From the NCBI GenBank assembly GCA_013298075.1, contig JAAFJG010000013.1, forward strand, positions 29,311 to 93,310: a stretch of DNA of 64,000 bases. The letters run 5' to 3'. Every line of letters begins with the position of its first letter. Position 1 is the first letter of the stretch. The notes below the pieces were generated by a model that saw nothing but the letters and a program-made list of their open reading frames with translations, did not search any database and had not been told where the DNA came from. Made by a program: the position numbers and the translations under genes. Below are positions 52,801-59,904 of this stretch, piece by piece. Origin of the DNA: Cytophagales bacterium. Its GTDB lineage: Bacteria > Bacteroidota > Bacteroidia > Cytophagales > Microscillaceae.

Positions 52801-54061
52801 CAGCATTTAGAATATTTCCAACGTTTGTTAAAAGAGAATTGGCATTGTTTCGAGCCGTTAAATTAGTTGTATTTAGATTCCAAGTATTTTTAAAAGGTTT
52901 TGGTTCGCCCAAATCTAAATAACCAACAATATTTCTTAAATCTTCTGTATTATTGGTTCGATTCGTAACATATACTTCGATACGCGTGATTTGCACGCCT
53001 GAAGTTATCATTGGAATAGTTGATAATGCTTTTTCGTATTGATTTCTAAAAAATTGTCCTACAAAAAAGTGTCTATTGTCTTCATATTCTCCTGCTGCAA
53101 TTTCAAAAGGTCTTCTTTGCGCTCCGCCATTATTTAATTTTACTTCTTCTGTTCTTGCTCTTTGATTTGAAAATACAGAACGCACTTTTAATTTTCCAAA
53201 TTGCAATTCGACTGCTGCTCCAAACAAATTTTGTGAGCCTTGAATTAAAGTAGTGGGCAATGGAAAAGTTACGTTTCCAAATTCAACTTTTCGGATAATA
53301 TCTTCTTCAAAACCTTTGTATTCGACTTTAAAATTATTTTCGAATTGAAAACTTGCTTTGGTATCAAAATTTCCGTTGATGCGTAATTTTTCACCTACTT
53401 TTCCTCGCAAAGAAAAATTAGCGTGTGGGTCAAAATTAAAATTCCAATTTTTTTGCTGTCTAATCGGCAAAGCAGGATTAGCAACTCTTTGAAATTGTAC
53501 GCCAAAATCTAAATTGACAAAACCAACAGGATTAAATTCGACAAAATTTCCACCAAAAATTCTATCAAACCATTTGCTTTCGACAGGAATTTTAGGAATT
53601 AAAGGTCTTCCAGAAATAGCGGTTTCTGCGGTTTGTCCTTGTGCTAATTGTCTTAAAATATTTGCTTCTACTTTTTTTCGTTGCAAATCGTCCATTTCTC
53701 TTCTCGAAAAAACGGTTGGATTTCTAAAATATTTGTCTCCAAATTTTTCGGTAAGATAATATTTTCCTCCAAAAGTATCGGGGGCAAATTGAATATCAGT
53801 TTGAATTAGTTTGGGGAAATTATAAGATTTATCGCCAAATTTTGAGCCTGAAAAGGCATCACCAAAACGATATTTTGATTTAAAATTAAGCATAGGTTTT
53901 GGGCGATAGGGCGTATCGAGCATTGCCTTTTGCAAAGTATCTAAAAAATTTTGTTGAAAAACAATTTTCTTTCCTGAATTTTGACTTTTTTGAGGTAGCC
54001 AAAACTGCCAACCAAGCCACAAAGATAGACTTAATGACAAAATGTAACGTAATGAATGCAA
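46841..54061 (-). CDS. sprA: Type IX secretion translocon and gliding motility protein SprA
   Basis: A 2406-residue outer-membrane barrel that forms the export channel of the type IX secretion system and is needed for gliding. Length and features fit the SprA family: an N-terminal export signal (HSLRYILSLSLSLWLGWQFW), GNFVEFNPVGFVNLDFGVQF, FDPHANFSLRGKVGEKLRI, repeated strand-turn segments, and a C-terminal ending in strand QLRYNITQ. The gene is intact over 7.2 kb. A -7 box is at 54194-54202. SbcD and the YqiA-like gene follow on the same strand. Confidence 0.95.
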   Translation of the reverse strand: MHSLRYILSLSLSLWLGWQFWLPQKSQNSGKKIVFQQNFLDTLQKAMLDTPYRPKPMLNFKSKYRFGDAFSGSKFGDKSYNFPKLIQTDIQFAPDTFGGKYYLTEKFGDKYFRNPTVFSRREMDDLQRKKVEANILRQLAQGQTAETAISGRPLIPKIPVESKWFDRIFGGNFVEFNPVGFVNLDFGVQFQRVANPALPIRQQKNWNFNFDPHANFSLRGKVGEKLRINGNFDTKASFQFENNFKVEYKGFEEDIIRKVEFGNVTFPLPTTLIQGSQNLFGAAVELQFGKLKVRSVFSNQRARTEEVKLNNGGAQRRPFEIAAGEYEDNRHFFVGQFFRNQYEKALSTIPMITSGVQITRIEVYVTNRTNNTEDLRNIVGYLDLGEPKPFKNTWNLNTTNLTARNNANSLLTNVGNILNADNATFDLQNLGLENGTDFTVLRAARKLKPNEFVFNSQLGYVSLLAPLRNDEILAVAYEYTYNGQNYRVGELTDDYASRPQAELVRLKMLRPPSIRLDIPTWDLMMKNVYSLNANQVQKNNFLLRIIYKDDLTGIDNPTLQEGVRMKDKPLLRVMSLDKLNPQNDPQADGNFDFVENITIDTRNGRIYFPVLEPFGNNLIGTNNWNTNIDELKFDPLTETGLINKYVFNQLYRSTKADALQAADKNKFFISGTFEGTAGSEVSLNGFNISEGSIRVTAGGMPLQEGAQYTVDYGTGRVQITDPAILASGKEIKIQFEKADLFNFQQRRMFGSRFEYEHSKYLKLGATLLNLSERPIITRVNIAEEPINNTMLGFDVNFDAPSRFLTRLVDKIPLIQTKAESRMTLYAEYAQLFPGASRLSGKVSFIDDFEGTRTAFNLGRAPQIGWRLGSTPRFFPESFSNQLDYNYKRAKIAWYNVDNLFYRDGSALRPDGLDLKNHYTRAVSPQEVFTNRQRLQIQTNELIFDVAYFPEERGQYNYTPNLTSNGLLINPRNNFGAITRAITSDIDFDNQNMEYLEFWMLDPFIQGQNGRVLDGRLNQNNTTGGDIYLNLGNVSEDVIPDGRHAFENGIPAGGATAANTTENTWGRVTNQQFINNAFDADANTRTNQDIGWDGLKSSEEGGFTAFQSFIASVNANVTNPVVKERILNDVSGDDFWYYLDDRYNAGTTEILERYKRYNNYENNSPASTFAGGISPAATNNPDNEDLNIDNTISNLEGYYQYKISINPNNLQVGNKYIIDKTSFTDNVTNETVNWYLFRIPIRNFDQKIGAIDGFKSIRFMRMFLTNFQQPVVLRMAQMQLVATQWRRFLGDLSDRTFSLPLEPYDAKFNISVVNIEENGEPEPGVIPYVLAPGIIRDRDVTNVNQRQINEQSMRLCVEDLKNRDARAVFRNYRLDFLSYKRVRAYIHAESTNAQNGQLTAFVRLGTDFTDNYYEIEVPLSMTPSGTGQDANAIWLESNWIDVEFTTLTQTKVERNLSGQSVVIPFSKIVPGLAGNKYRITVVGNPDLSTMLTSMIGIRNPDLNDFGEIDDKLPKSVCVWINEFRITDYDQTAGWAALARTQIRLADFAQINGSMSYTTFGFGSINQRISERTRKTTFNYDVSAQIALDKFFPTNWGLKIPLFIGLERKIITPRFNPLDPDVQMESSLQGISDANRREEYKQLVQEISTRRSINLTNVRKVRTSAGAAPKIPLPFAIENFGFTWGRVEETRTDINTAQYLMVNQNYGLTYQYTASAPIEPFKFIKRKSLSFIKDINFNLLPTINFSGMLDRRYTKTLFRAADRTTLGVEPLYQKQFTFTRTYGVVWALTKSININYSANAMAIIDEPFGEIDTRDNRDSVMVNLKRLGRMKNFTQTFNATYKLPFDKFKMTDWIDGNIEQKGTFNWIAGAVAPKPGVKGQADTLGNIINNGRERNARIGLDFSKLYKKWKFLDEIQNPKPKPPKEKKNPTDTTKKKAPREFRLLKMMLRPLLSLRKVNFVYGLSETTIFPGFKPTPKNFGLATDDNNAPGWDFILGGQSSDIKNQAIANNWLAPSSFLNTQFAQTKRETIKLDLQLEPLPDLRINLDFRRTRQSDYRENFRFNQAGTAVESQSPMRSGNFSISTITFMTAFNSSNNQTESAIFKLFGEYRNTIRQRLNQINTNTNGVYGINSQDVILPAFLAAYSGKSANNVSLSPFPNIPLPNWTLDYTGFTKLFKKVFQTFSLRHAYSSTFNVSNYTSSLQYGADKINLDRNELAYAIPDSINTQGEFVPVFVVGQVTILEKFSPLIGINFATKGGLTIRLDYNKDRDLSLNLSNAQLSEMNSRGLASTIGYRKKGLKMPFKSQGKPVILKNEVDLNLTLQIRDTKTIQRKLDNPNATNPQDNANPAVVTAGNFNFQIRPVISYVFDKQLTLAIYFEHTINNPYVSSSFMRTSTSAGIQLRYNITQ

Positions 54062-54193
54062 AGTTTTTTAAAGTAGTTTTAATGGAAAACTTTAATCTTT
54101 TTATAAGGTCTTATCTTTTTATAAATCGTAAAAAATGTAGAGGTTTACGCAATAAAATATTCGTTAATAGGTTGGAAGTAATTTTTAGTAACT

Positions 54194-54202
54194 GCAAAGG
54201 TA
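54194..54202 (-). promoter_or_regulatory. -7 promoter box for sprA
   Basis: TACCTTTGC on the minus strand, giving a leader of about 130 nt before the ATG at 54061. The gap 54062-54463 holds this promoter, a half family E repeat at its far end and otherwise featureless AT-rich DNA. Confidence 0.6.
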
Positions 54203-54435
54203 TATACTTTGTTCTTTAATTACAAAAAAAACTTATTTTTATTTTTGTTTTGCTTATTTGATACAAAAAATTATACTTTTTTTAATCATTTATAAAGTTT
54301 ATTAGATTGATTATCAACTATTTATATCTTAAAAAATGATATAATTAATTATTTGTAAGTATATCAATTTTTTTGAATAGTAAAATTAGAATATTTTGAT
54401 AGTTTTTTAATAGAAATAAATCAAGTCTAAAAAAA

Positions 54436-54462
54436 TTTTGCAACAAATTTAGGACAGCATCA
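54436..54462 (-). repeat. Single family E terminal repeat (E3)
   Basis: Read on the minus strand: TGATGCTGTCCTAAATTTGT followed by TGCAAAA, matching the ends of E1 and E2. It lies 1 bp beyond the endonuclease stop codon. No opposite end was identified. Confidence 0.65.
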
Positions 54463-54463
54463 A

Positions 54464-55018
54464 CTATTTAGAAAAATTATCAAATAATTCTTTCAACTTA
54501 TCGACAAGAGTTGAGATGTCATATAAGTCACTTAAATTGATAGTAAGTTTTAAATTTACGTGATTATCTGGGTTCATTTGTACTAATTGCCTTTTATAAT
54601 CGCCTTGAATAATAAAATGATTTCTCTCTTTATGAATATATTGCACTTCTGATTTTAAAAATATTCTATACAAAATTTTATCTTCACAAATAGCTAAACA
54701 GATTAAATAATCGTAATTATAACGAGGATTTATGCCATTGAATTGAAAAGTATTGTTAGTGCGTCCTTTTCTGGCTGTTTTTATTTCTAAATATATACCT
54801 GATTTTGTGAGAATATCGTATTCATTGTGGATAACTCCATCATTTTCAATTTCTGTGATTTCTGAAACGATTGATTTTATGTATTCTTCGCCAATTTGTC
54901 CAATGGCATTTCCTTCAAAATCTTTGATTTTAGAAAATTTTTGGCTATAATCTTTGCCCAAATTTAGTTCTAAATGTTTTTTTTCAATGATTTCAATAAA
55001 TGTTTCTTCTAAATTCAT
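54464..55018 (-). CDS. Type II restriction endonuclease, PD-(D/E)XK type
   Basis: A 184-residue protein with a clear nuclease core: GEEYIKSIVSEI, then NEYDILTKSGIYLEIKTARKG, giving Asp68 and Glu78-Ile-Lys80. It is placed 11 bp downstream of an adenine methyltransferase gene on the same strand. The target site is unknown. It is unrelated by eye to the endonuclease candidate at 35214. Confidence 0.8.
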   Translation of the reverse strand: MNLEETFIEIIEKKHLELNLGKDYSQKFSKIKDFEGNAIGQIGEEYIKSIVSEITEIENDGVIHNEYDILTKSGIYLEIKTARKGRTNNTFQFNGINPRYNYDYLICLAICEDKILYRIFLKSEVQYIHKERNHFIIQGDYKRQLVQMNPDNHVNLKLTINLSDLYDISTLVDKLKELFDNFSK

Positions 55019-55029
55019 GGTTGATATGT

Positions 55030-56031
55030 TTATTTTGTTATATGTAAATTATCTTGCAAGACCTGAAATATATTAGATTTTCCGATATGATAACAAGAAT
55101 TAGTTGCCAAACTTCCGTATTTTTTCCAATCTGCATTTTCCAAAATATCTTTTAGTTTTTGTTTTATTTGTTCATCTTTTGTGGTAAATACAATAGCTAC
55201 GCCCGATTTATATTTGACTTCTTCAAAAGTATAAACTACCGAAATTTTGTCGTGGAAAGTAGAGGAAATATAAAAATCTGCCTTTTCATCAAAAATCCAT
55301 TTTTTGCCACATTCTCTATTTTTGGCTAATGAAACCGTAAATATTTTTACTAAATCGCTAAAAGGTTCGTTTTTTCTATTTTTATACCAACTAAATTCGT
55401 CTTTATCAGCCTTATGATTTTTGCTCCAAATCTGAAAAACGCATTTTACATCTACGCTTTTATCATTGCTGGGCGTATAAAAAGCATTTTTTGGTAATCT
55501 TTCAGAATGAATTAAATTAAAACCTTTTACTCTATATTTTATCGAACCTTTGCCATTGCTTTCAAAAAACATAGGCAATATAAAACATACATAATCCGCA
55601 TTTTTGGAATGATTAATAAATTTTAATGCCATTACACCTCGATGACCAAAAGGTGGATTTCCAATAACTATATTTTTATGATTATCAGACAAAATATATT
55701 TTAAATAATCTGATTGTATGATTTCATCGTTTAAAGGACTAATATCTATCCCAATTCTTTTATTTTGTGGTAAGAGATTAAAAAAAACGCCATTACCCGC
55801 ACTCGGTTCTATCCACTGAAAATTCTCGATATTTTCTTCGTATTTAGTAATTATTTCGGTTGCTTTTTTAAATAAATTTGAGGCGATAGTTTCTTTGGTA
55901 AAATATTGGTCTAATATATTATTGGAATTTACTTTCATCAAATTCCCGTTCACATATTTTAGTACCAAATTATTGTCAGTAATTGGAGCATCAAATAAGT
56001 CTTGTTGTAAGGTTTCTTCAGTTAATTCCAT
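55030..56031 (-). CDS. Restriction-modification adenine-specific DNA methyltransferase
   Basis: A 333-residue N6-adenine methyltransferase. Motif I is WIEPSAGNGVFF, a second acidic SAM contact is IGIDISP, and motif IV is VIGNPPFGHRG with the catalytic NPPF. The C-terminal target-recognition part is not recognisable. It is the first gene of a two-gene operon with the PD-(D/E)XK endonuclease, so the pair forms a complete type II system. Promoter not evident. Confidence 0.88.
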   Translation of the reverse strand: MELTEETLQQDLFDAPITDNNLVLKYVNGNLMKVNSNNILDQYFTKETIASNLFKKATEIITKYEENIENFQWIEPSAGNGVFFNLLPQNKRIGIDISPLNDEIIQSDYLKYILSDNHKNIVIGNPPFGHRGVMALKFINHSKNADYVCFILPMFFESNGKGSIKYRVKGFNLIHSERLPKNAFYTPSNDKSVDVKCVFQIWSKNHKADKDEFSWYKNRKNEPFSDLVKIFTVSLAKNRECGKKWIFDEKADFYISSTFHDKISVVYTFEEVKYKSGVAIVFTTKDEQIKQKLKDILENADWKKYGSLATNSCYHIGKSNIFQVLQDNLHITK

Positions 56032-56210
56032 TTTTATTTTTAGTATTTTATCAATATATTTTATTTTCTACTCGGTTTAAATATCAATTTTTATAACGTT
56101 TTTTAACTCAAAAAAGTTTATTTATTTTTTGTTTTTTTGATTGATTTTTTTTAATATAAATAAATACTAAAAATAATATCATAATAATTTCCTAAGAACT
56201 ACAAAATAAC

Positions 56211-56219
56211 TATCTTTGC
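56211..56219 (+). promoter_or_regulatory. -7 promoter box for the HSL-type esterase gene
   Basis: TATCTTTGC, 30 bp before the ATG at 56250; full consensus match. Confidence 0.65.
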
Positions 56220-56249
56220 ACCAAAAATAACTACAAAACACAATTTATT

Positions 56250-57212
56250 ATGGCTTTACATTGGAAACTAAATTTATTATTGAAAGCAAATAGCCTTGTT
56301 CATCCTGCTCCTGATATAAAAAAAATATCACCTCAAGAATTTAGAAAATATAACGAAAATGGATATAAAAAATTATTTCCAATCGTTGAATATAAATCAC
56401 TCAAACTATACGAAATAAAAGATACTTTTTTTGAAAATGATGGTTTTAAAGTTCCTTTACGCATTTATAAACCTACTATTCAAAGAAAATTACCAATTTT
56501 GATGTTTTTTCACGCAGGCGGATTTGTGATTGGTAATATAAATACACACGATAAATTGTGTAGAAGATTAGCAAAATTAAGTAATTGTATTGTGATTTCG
56601 GTAGATTATAGATTAGCACCTGAATATAAATTTCCGACTGCTCATTATGATTGTTATGGAGCAACGCAATGGGCTTTTGAAAATGCCCATACTTTTGGTG
56701 GAAATCCATTACAAATAGCGGTTTGTGGTGATAGTGCAGGTGGAAACTTAGCCGCAGGCGTGTGTATGTTGGCGAAAGAAAAGGCAAATTTTGAGATTAG
56801 TTATCAAATTTTATTATATCCTTGTACTGATGGAAAATTATCAAAACCTTCGATTGAAAACTTATCAAAAGGATATATTCTTACCAAAGATATCATGGAA
56901 TATTTTTTAAAACATTATACCAATCCACAATTTCCGATAACACATCATTTGTTTTCGCCTATGTATGCCCAAAATTTGGAAGGTTTGCCGCCTGCAATGA
57001 TTATCACAGGGGAATATGATCCTTTGAAAGATGAAGGCAAACAATATGCTGAAAATTTGGCAAATGCAGGCGTAAAAGTTACGTTTCAAGAGTGTAAAGG
57101 TATGATTCATTTGTTTTTACAAATGCCAAAATTACTCAAAACAGCCCGAAAAACATTAAAAATGATTAGTGATACACTCAAAACAGAATTTGGTATGAAT
57201 GGAAGATTATAA
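56250..57212 (+). CDS. Hormone-sensitive-lipase-family esterase
   Basis: A 320-residue alpha/beta hydrolase of the HSL (family IV) type: FFHAGGFVIGN is the oxyanion-hole motif (HGGG variant HAGG), SVDYRLAPE follows, and VCGDSAGGNLAAG holds the nucleophile Ser. Asp in GEYDPLKDEG and His in GMIHLFLQM complete the triad. Cytoplasmic, acting on short acyl esters by family. Convergent with, and overlapping by 6 bp, the alkyltransferase-like gene. Confidence 0.9.
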   Translation: MALHWKLNLLLKANSLVHPAPDIKKISPQEFRKYNENGYKKLFPIVEYKSLKLYEIKDTFFENDGFKVPLRIYKPTIQRKLPILMFFHAGGFVIGNINTHDKLCRRLAKLSNCIVISVDYRLAPEYKFPTAHYDCYGATQWAFENAHTFGGNPLQIAVCGDSAGGNLAAGVCMLAKEKANFEISYQILLYPCTDGKLSKPSIENLSKGYILTKDIMEYFLKHYTNPQFPITHHLFSPMYAQNLEGLPPAMIITGEYDPLKDEGKQYAENLANAGVKVTFQECKGMIHLFLQMPKLLKTARKTLKMISDTLKTEFGMNGRL

Positions 57213-57536
57213 TAAAGTATCAGGATTCCAAAAAACCGTTTCAAAATTTTGAATTTGATTGTCGATGATAATAATTCCTTCTAATTCTAATAATTCTTGC
57301 ATTTTTGTAGGCGTTTCGAAGCAATGTTTTCCTGATAAAAGTCCTGCACGATTCACCACGCGATGCGCAGGCACATCACCAAGTGTATGTGCAGCGTTCA
57401 TTGCCCAGCCGACCATTCTTGCACTTTTTTTTGAGCCTAAATAACTCGCAATCGCTCCATAAGAAGTAACTTTTCCTTTGGGAATTAGTTTTACAACTTC
57501 GTATACATCGCCAAAAAAATTAGTATCTTTCATCAA
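57207..57536 (-). CDS. Alkyltransferase-like (ATL) DNA-repair protein
   Basis: A 109-residue protein with the DNA-binding domain of O6-alkylguanine transferases (IPKGKVTSYGAIASYLG, SARMVGWAMNAA). The reactive Cys of the PCHR motif is Ala57 (VPAHRVVNRAG), so it cannot accept an alkyl group. ATL proteins bind alkylated bases and hand them to nucleotide excision repair. The CRY-DASH gene nearby also concerns DNA damage. Promoter box at 57567-57575. Confidence 0.92.
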   Translation of the reverse strand: MMKDTNFFGDVYEVVKLIPKGKVTSYGAIASYLGSKKSARMVGWAMNAAHTLGDVPAHRVVNRAGLLSGKHCFETPTKMQELLELEGIIIIDNQIQNFETVFWNPDTLL

Positions 57537-57566
57537 AATAATGGTTTAAAATTTTGTTTTCATTTC

Positions 57567-57575
57567 GCAAAATTA
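57567..57575 (-). promoter_or_regulatory. -7 promoter box for the ATL gene
   Basis: TAATTTTGC on the minus strand, 31 bp before the ATG. Confidence 0.6.
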
Positions 57576-57780
57576 CATTTTTTAATACTTTTAATCACAA
57601 TAATACTGAATTTTAATTTAAAATATCACCAAAAAACATAGAAAAGTACAATCACCTAAAAAATTTTTAATTTTTTAAACTTTCAATATAACATTTTGTT
57701 TCGAGATTATATAGATAATTTTTAATACTTTTTTGAAAAGTTAAAAATTAAAAAAAACAAATAAAAATTCGCTTCATTCC

Positions 57781-59124
57781 ATGCAAAATATTCTTATCTG
57801 GCTTCGCAATGATTTGCGTTTGCACGACCACGAACCTATTTTTAAGGCTTTACAAAATACTAAAAATGTTTTTTTGTGTTATTGTATTGATAATACAAAT
57901 TTTGAAGATATTATATTTACAGAGAATATAGAAGGTAAAAAAAAGGCAGGATTTAAGAAAATAGGCTTTTTTAGAGCAAAATTTTTATTGGAAAGTTTAG
58001 AAAATTTACGCCAAAATGCTAAAAAAATTGGTGGAAATCTTATCATTCGTATAGGAAACTCTGTTGATATTATTCCACAAATCGCCCAAGAATTGCAATG
58101 CCAAGCAGTGTATATGCACCAAGAAATCACTCACGAAGAAATTACGACTGATATAGCCGTAGAACAAAAACTTTGGACGCAAAAAATTCGTTTAGAGCGG
58201 TTTTGGGGAAGTACCTTATATCATTTAAACGACCTTCCATATCCTGTGCGTAGTTTGCCTGATGTGTTTACACAATTTAGAAAAAGTGTAGAAAATTATA
58301 TAAAAATCCGTCCTACTTTTGCTACGCCTACACATTTGGCAAGGCCTCACATAAACGCAGGCACAATGCCAACTTTAGCAGAATTAGGTTTTGAAAATGA
58401 AAACGAAAATCAAGAAAAACAAACGAAACAACAAAAAGCAGTCTTACACTTTAAAGGTGGAGAGGACGCAGGAAAAGAACGTTTGAATAGTTATTTTTGG
58501 GAAAAAAATTTACTCAAAACCTACAAAGAAACCAGAAATGGATTATTGGGAGCAGATTATTCTTCTAAATTCTCAGCTTGGCTTGCCTTAGGTTGTATTT
58601 CGCCACGTTATATTTATGAGCAAGTACAAATCTATGAATCACAACGCACCAAAAACGAGTCTACTTATTGGCTAATTTTTGAGTTGCTTTGGCGTGATTA
58701 TTTTAAATTTATTGCCAAAAAATATGGAAATTTAATTTTTAAACAAAAAGGTATTAAAAATACATCAAATCTAACACTCAAAAAGGATTTTTTAGTATTT
58801 GAAAAATGGAAAAATGGCAATTTGGGCGTACCTTTTGTTGATGCGAATATGCGTGAATTGGCTCAGACAGGTTTTATGTCTAATAGAGGTAGGCAAAATG
58901 TAGCCTCTTTTTTAATCAAAGATTTATACATAGATTGGCGTTGGGGTGCAATGTATTTTGAAAGTCAATTACTAGATTATGATGTATGTAGTAATTGGGG
59001 AAATTGGATTTATATTGCAGGCGTGGGCAATGACCCGCGAGAGAATCGATATTTTAGTATTCCAAAACAAGCCTCTGTGTATGACTCTAAAGGTGAATAT
59101 GTGCGTTTTTGGTTGGAAAAATAA
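57781..59124 (+). CDS. Cryptochrome DASH-type photolyase
   Basis: A 447-residue flavoprotein. The N-terminal antenna domain starts NILIWLRNDLRLHDHEP; LPDVFTQFRKSVE is a DASH-type segment; the FAD domain contains FELLWRDYFKF, NANMREL-like VDANMRELAQTGFMSNRGRQ, DWRWGAMYFE, DYDVCSNWGNW and AGVGNDPREN. These features are those of CRY-DASH rather than class I CPD photolyase. It would repair CPD lesions in single-stranded DNA or act as a blue-light sensor. Confidence 0.92.
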   Translation: MQNILIWLRNDLRLHDHEPIFKALQNTKNVFLCYCIDNTNFEDIIFTENIEGKKKAGFKKIGFFRAKFLLESLENLRQNAKKIGGNLIIRIGNSVDIIPQIAQELQCQAVYMHQEITHEEITTDIAVEQKLWTQKIRLERFWGSTLYHLNDLPYPVRSLPDVFTQFRKSVENYIKIRPTFATPTHLARPHINAGTMPTLAELGFENENENQEKQTKQQKAVLHFKGGEDAGKERLNSYFWEKNLLKTYKETRNGLLGADYSSKFSAWLALGCISPRYIYEQVQIYESQRTKNESTYWLIFELLWRDYFKFIAKKYGNLIFKQKGIKNTSNLTLKKDFLVFEKWKNGNLGVPFVDANMRELAQTGFMSNRGRQNVASFLIKDLYIDWRWGAMYFESQLLDYDVCSNWGNWIYIAGVGNDPRENRYFSIPKQASVYDSKGEYVRFWLEK

Positions 59125-59243
59125 GATGTTTAGAAAATTATTATAATTTTTTTCTTTTCTGAATGATATTTTCAATAGTGCCTAAGTTTATTTGTAGGAT
59201 AGTTTGATACTGACATTTCTTTTATGTTTAGAATAATGTTATA

Positions 59244-59404
59244 AGGGAGCATATAAAAAATAAACTACCCACTCAAAAAAACCTATTTTTAGTTCCCTCA
59301 CACCTGGGGAGGGTTAGGGTCTTTCCGCTAAAATTATGCCCCACCCCAGCCATCTCCGAAGGTGATGGAGTTTTTTTGGGTATAATATTTTCTACTTAGT
59401 CCCT
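59244..59404. mobile_element. Family D element (D3)
   Basis: 161 bp between TA dinucleotides (59242-59243 and 59405-59406). Arms as in D1, with inner CCCTCACACCTGGGGAGGG and its partner. Lies in the 780-bp gap 59125-59904 together with B5; the rest of that gap shows only AT-rich sequence. Confidence 0.85.
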
Positions 59405-59425
59405 TAATGTTTGGTAAAAATAAAT

Positions 59426-59554
59426 AGAGTTTTTTAAATGGTAGCCAAAAATTGACAAAAATCATTAAAAATTCAAGAAAAAAGAAAAAAATCCGTATTA
59501 ATCCGCTAAATCCGTGTTATCTGTGTGCTAAAATTTTTTTCATTTAAAAAATAC
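59426..59554 (+). repeat. Family B element (B5)
   Basis: 129 bp, nearly identical to B2 and B4 (GAGTTTTTTAAATGGTAGCC at the left, CATTTAAAAAATAC at the right), flanked by TA. It starts 21 bp from the end of D3. Confidence 0.85.
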
Positions 59555-59845
59555 TAATATAGAAATTTATGGAAATTTTTCCTAATTTTTTAGCACTTTT
59601 AATATTAAAAATGACACTTATGTTAATATTTATAATAAAATTATTTCACAATCTTAAATTTTTCAACTTATTTAAGCATAATCAAAATCTACTTTTTATC
59701 TCAAAAAAACTATCAACTTCCTCATTCAAAAAGAATATTTTACATTCATCACCTCTAAAAACCTAAAAAATTAGCAAACATTTTACCAAAAAAATCACCT
59801 AAAAATATTTTTTTCCATTCCTTAAAATAATTCTAAAAAAAAGTA

Positions 59846-59876
59846 TTGTCTTTTAAAGATTTAATTGTATAATTGC
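59846..59876 (+). promoter_or_regulatory. Candidate promoter of glgA
   Basis: TTG at 59846 and TATAATTGC at 59868-59876 (one mismatch to TAnnTTTGC) with 19 bp between them; 29 bp before the ATG. Confidence 0.5.
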
Positions 59877-59904
59877 AAGAAAAATAACTTTAATTCTTAC
59901 TATT

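Noticed and set aside
59569..59766. Plus-strand frame of 65 codons between the photolyase gene and glgA
   Set aside because: Low-complexity Leu/Phe/Lys composition in AT-rich DNA next to repeats; no recognisable features.
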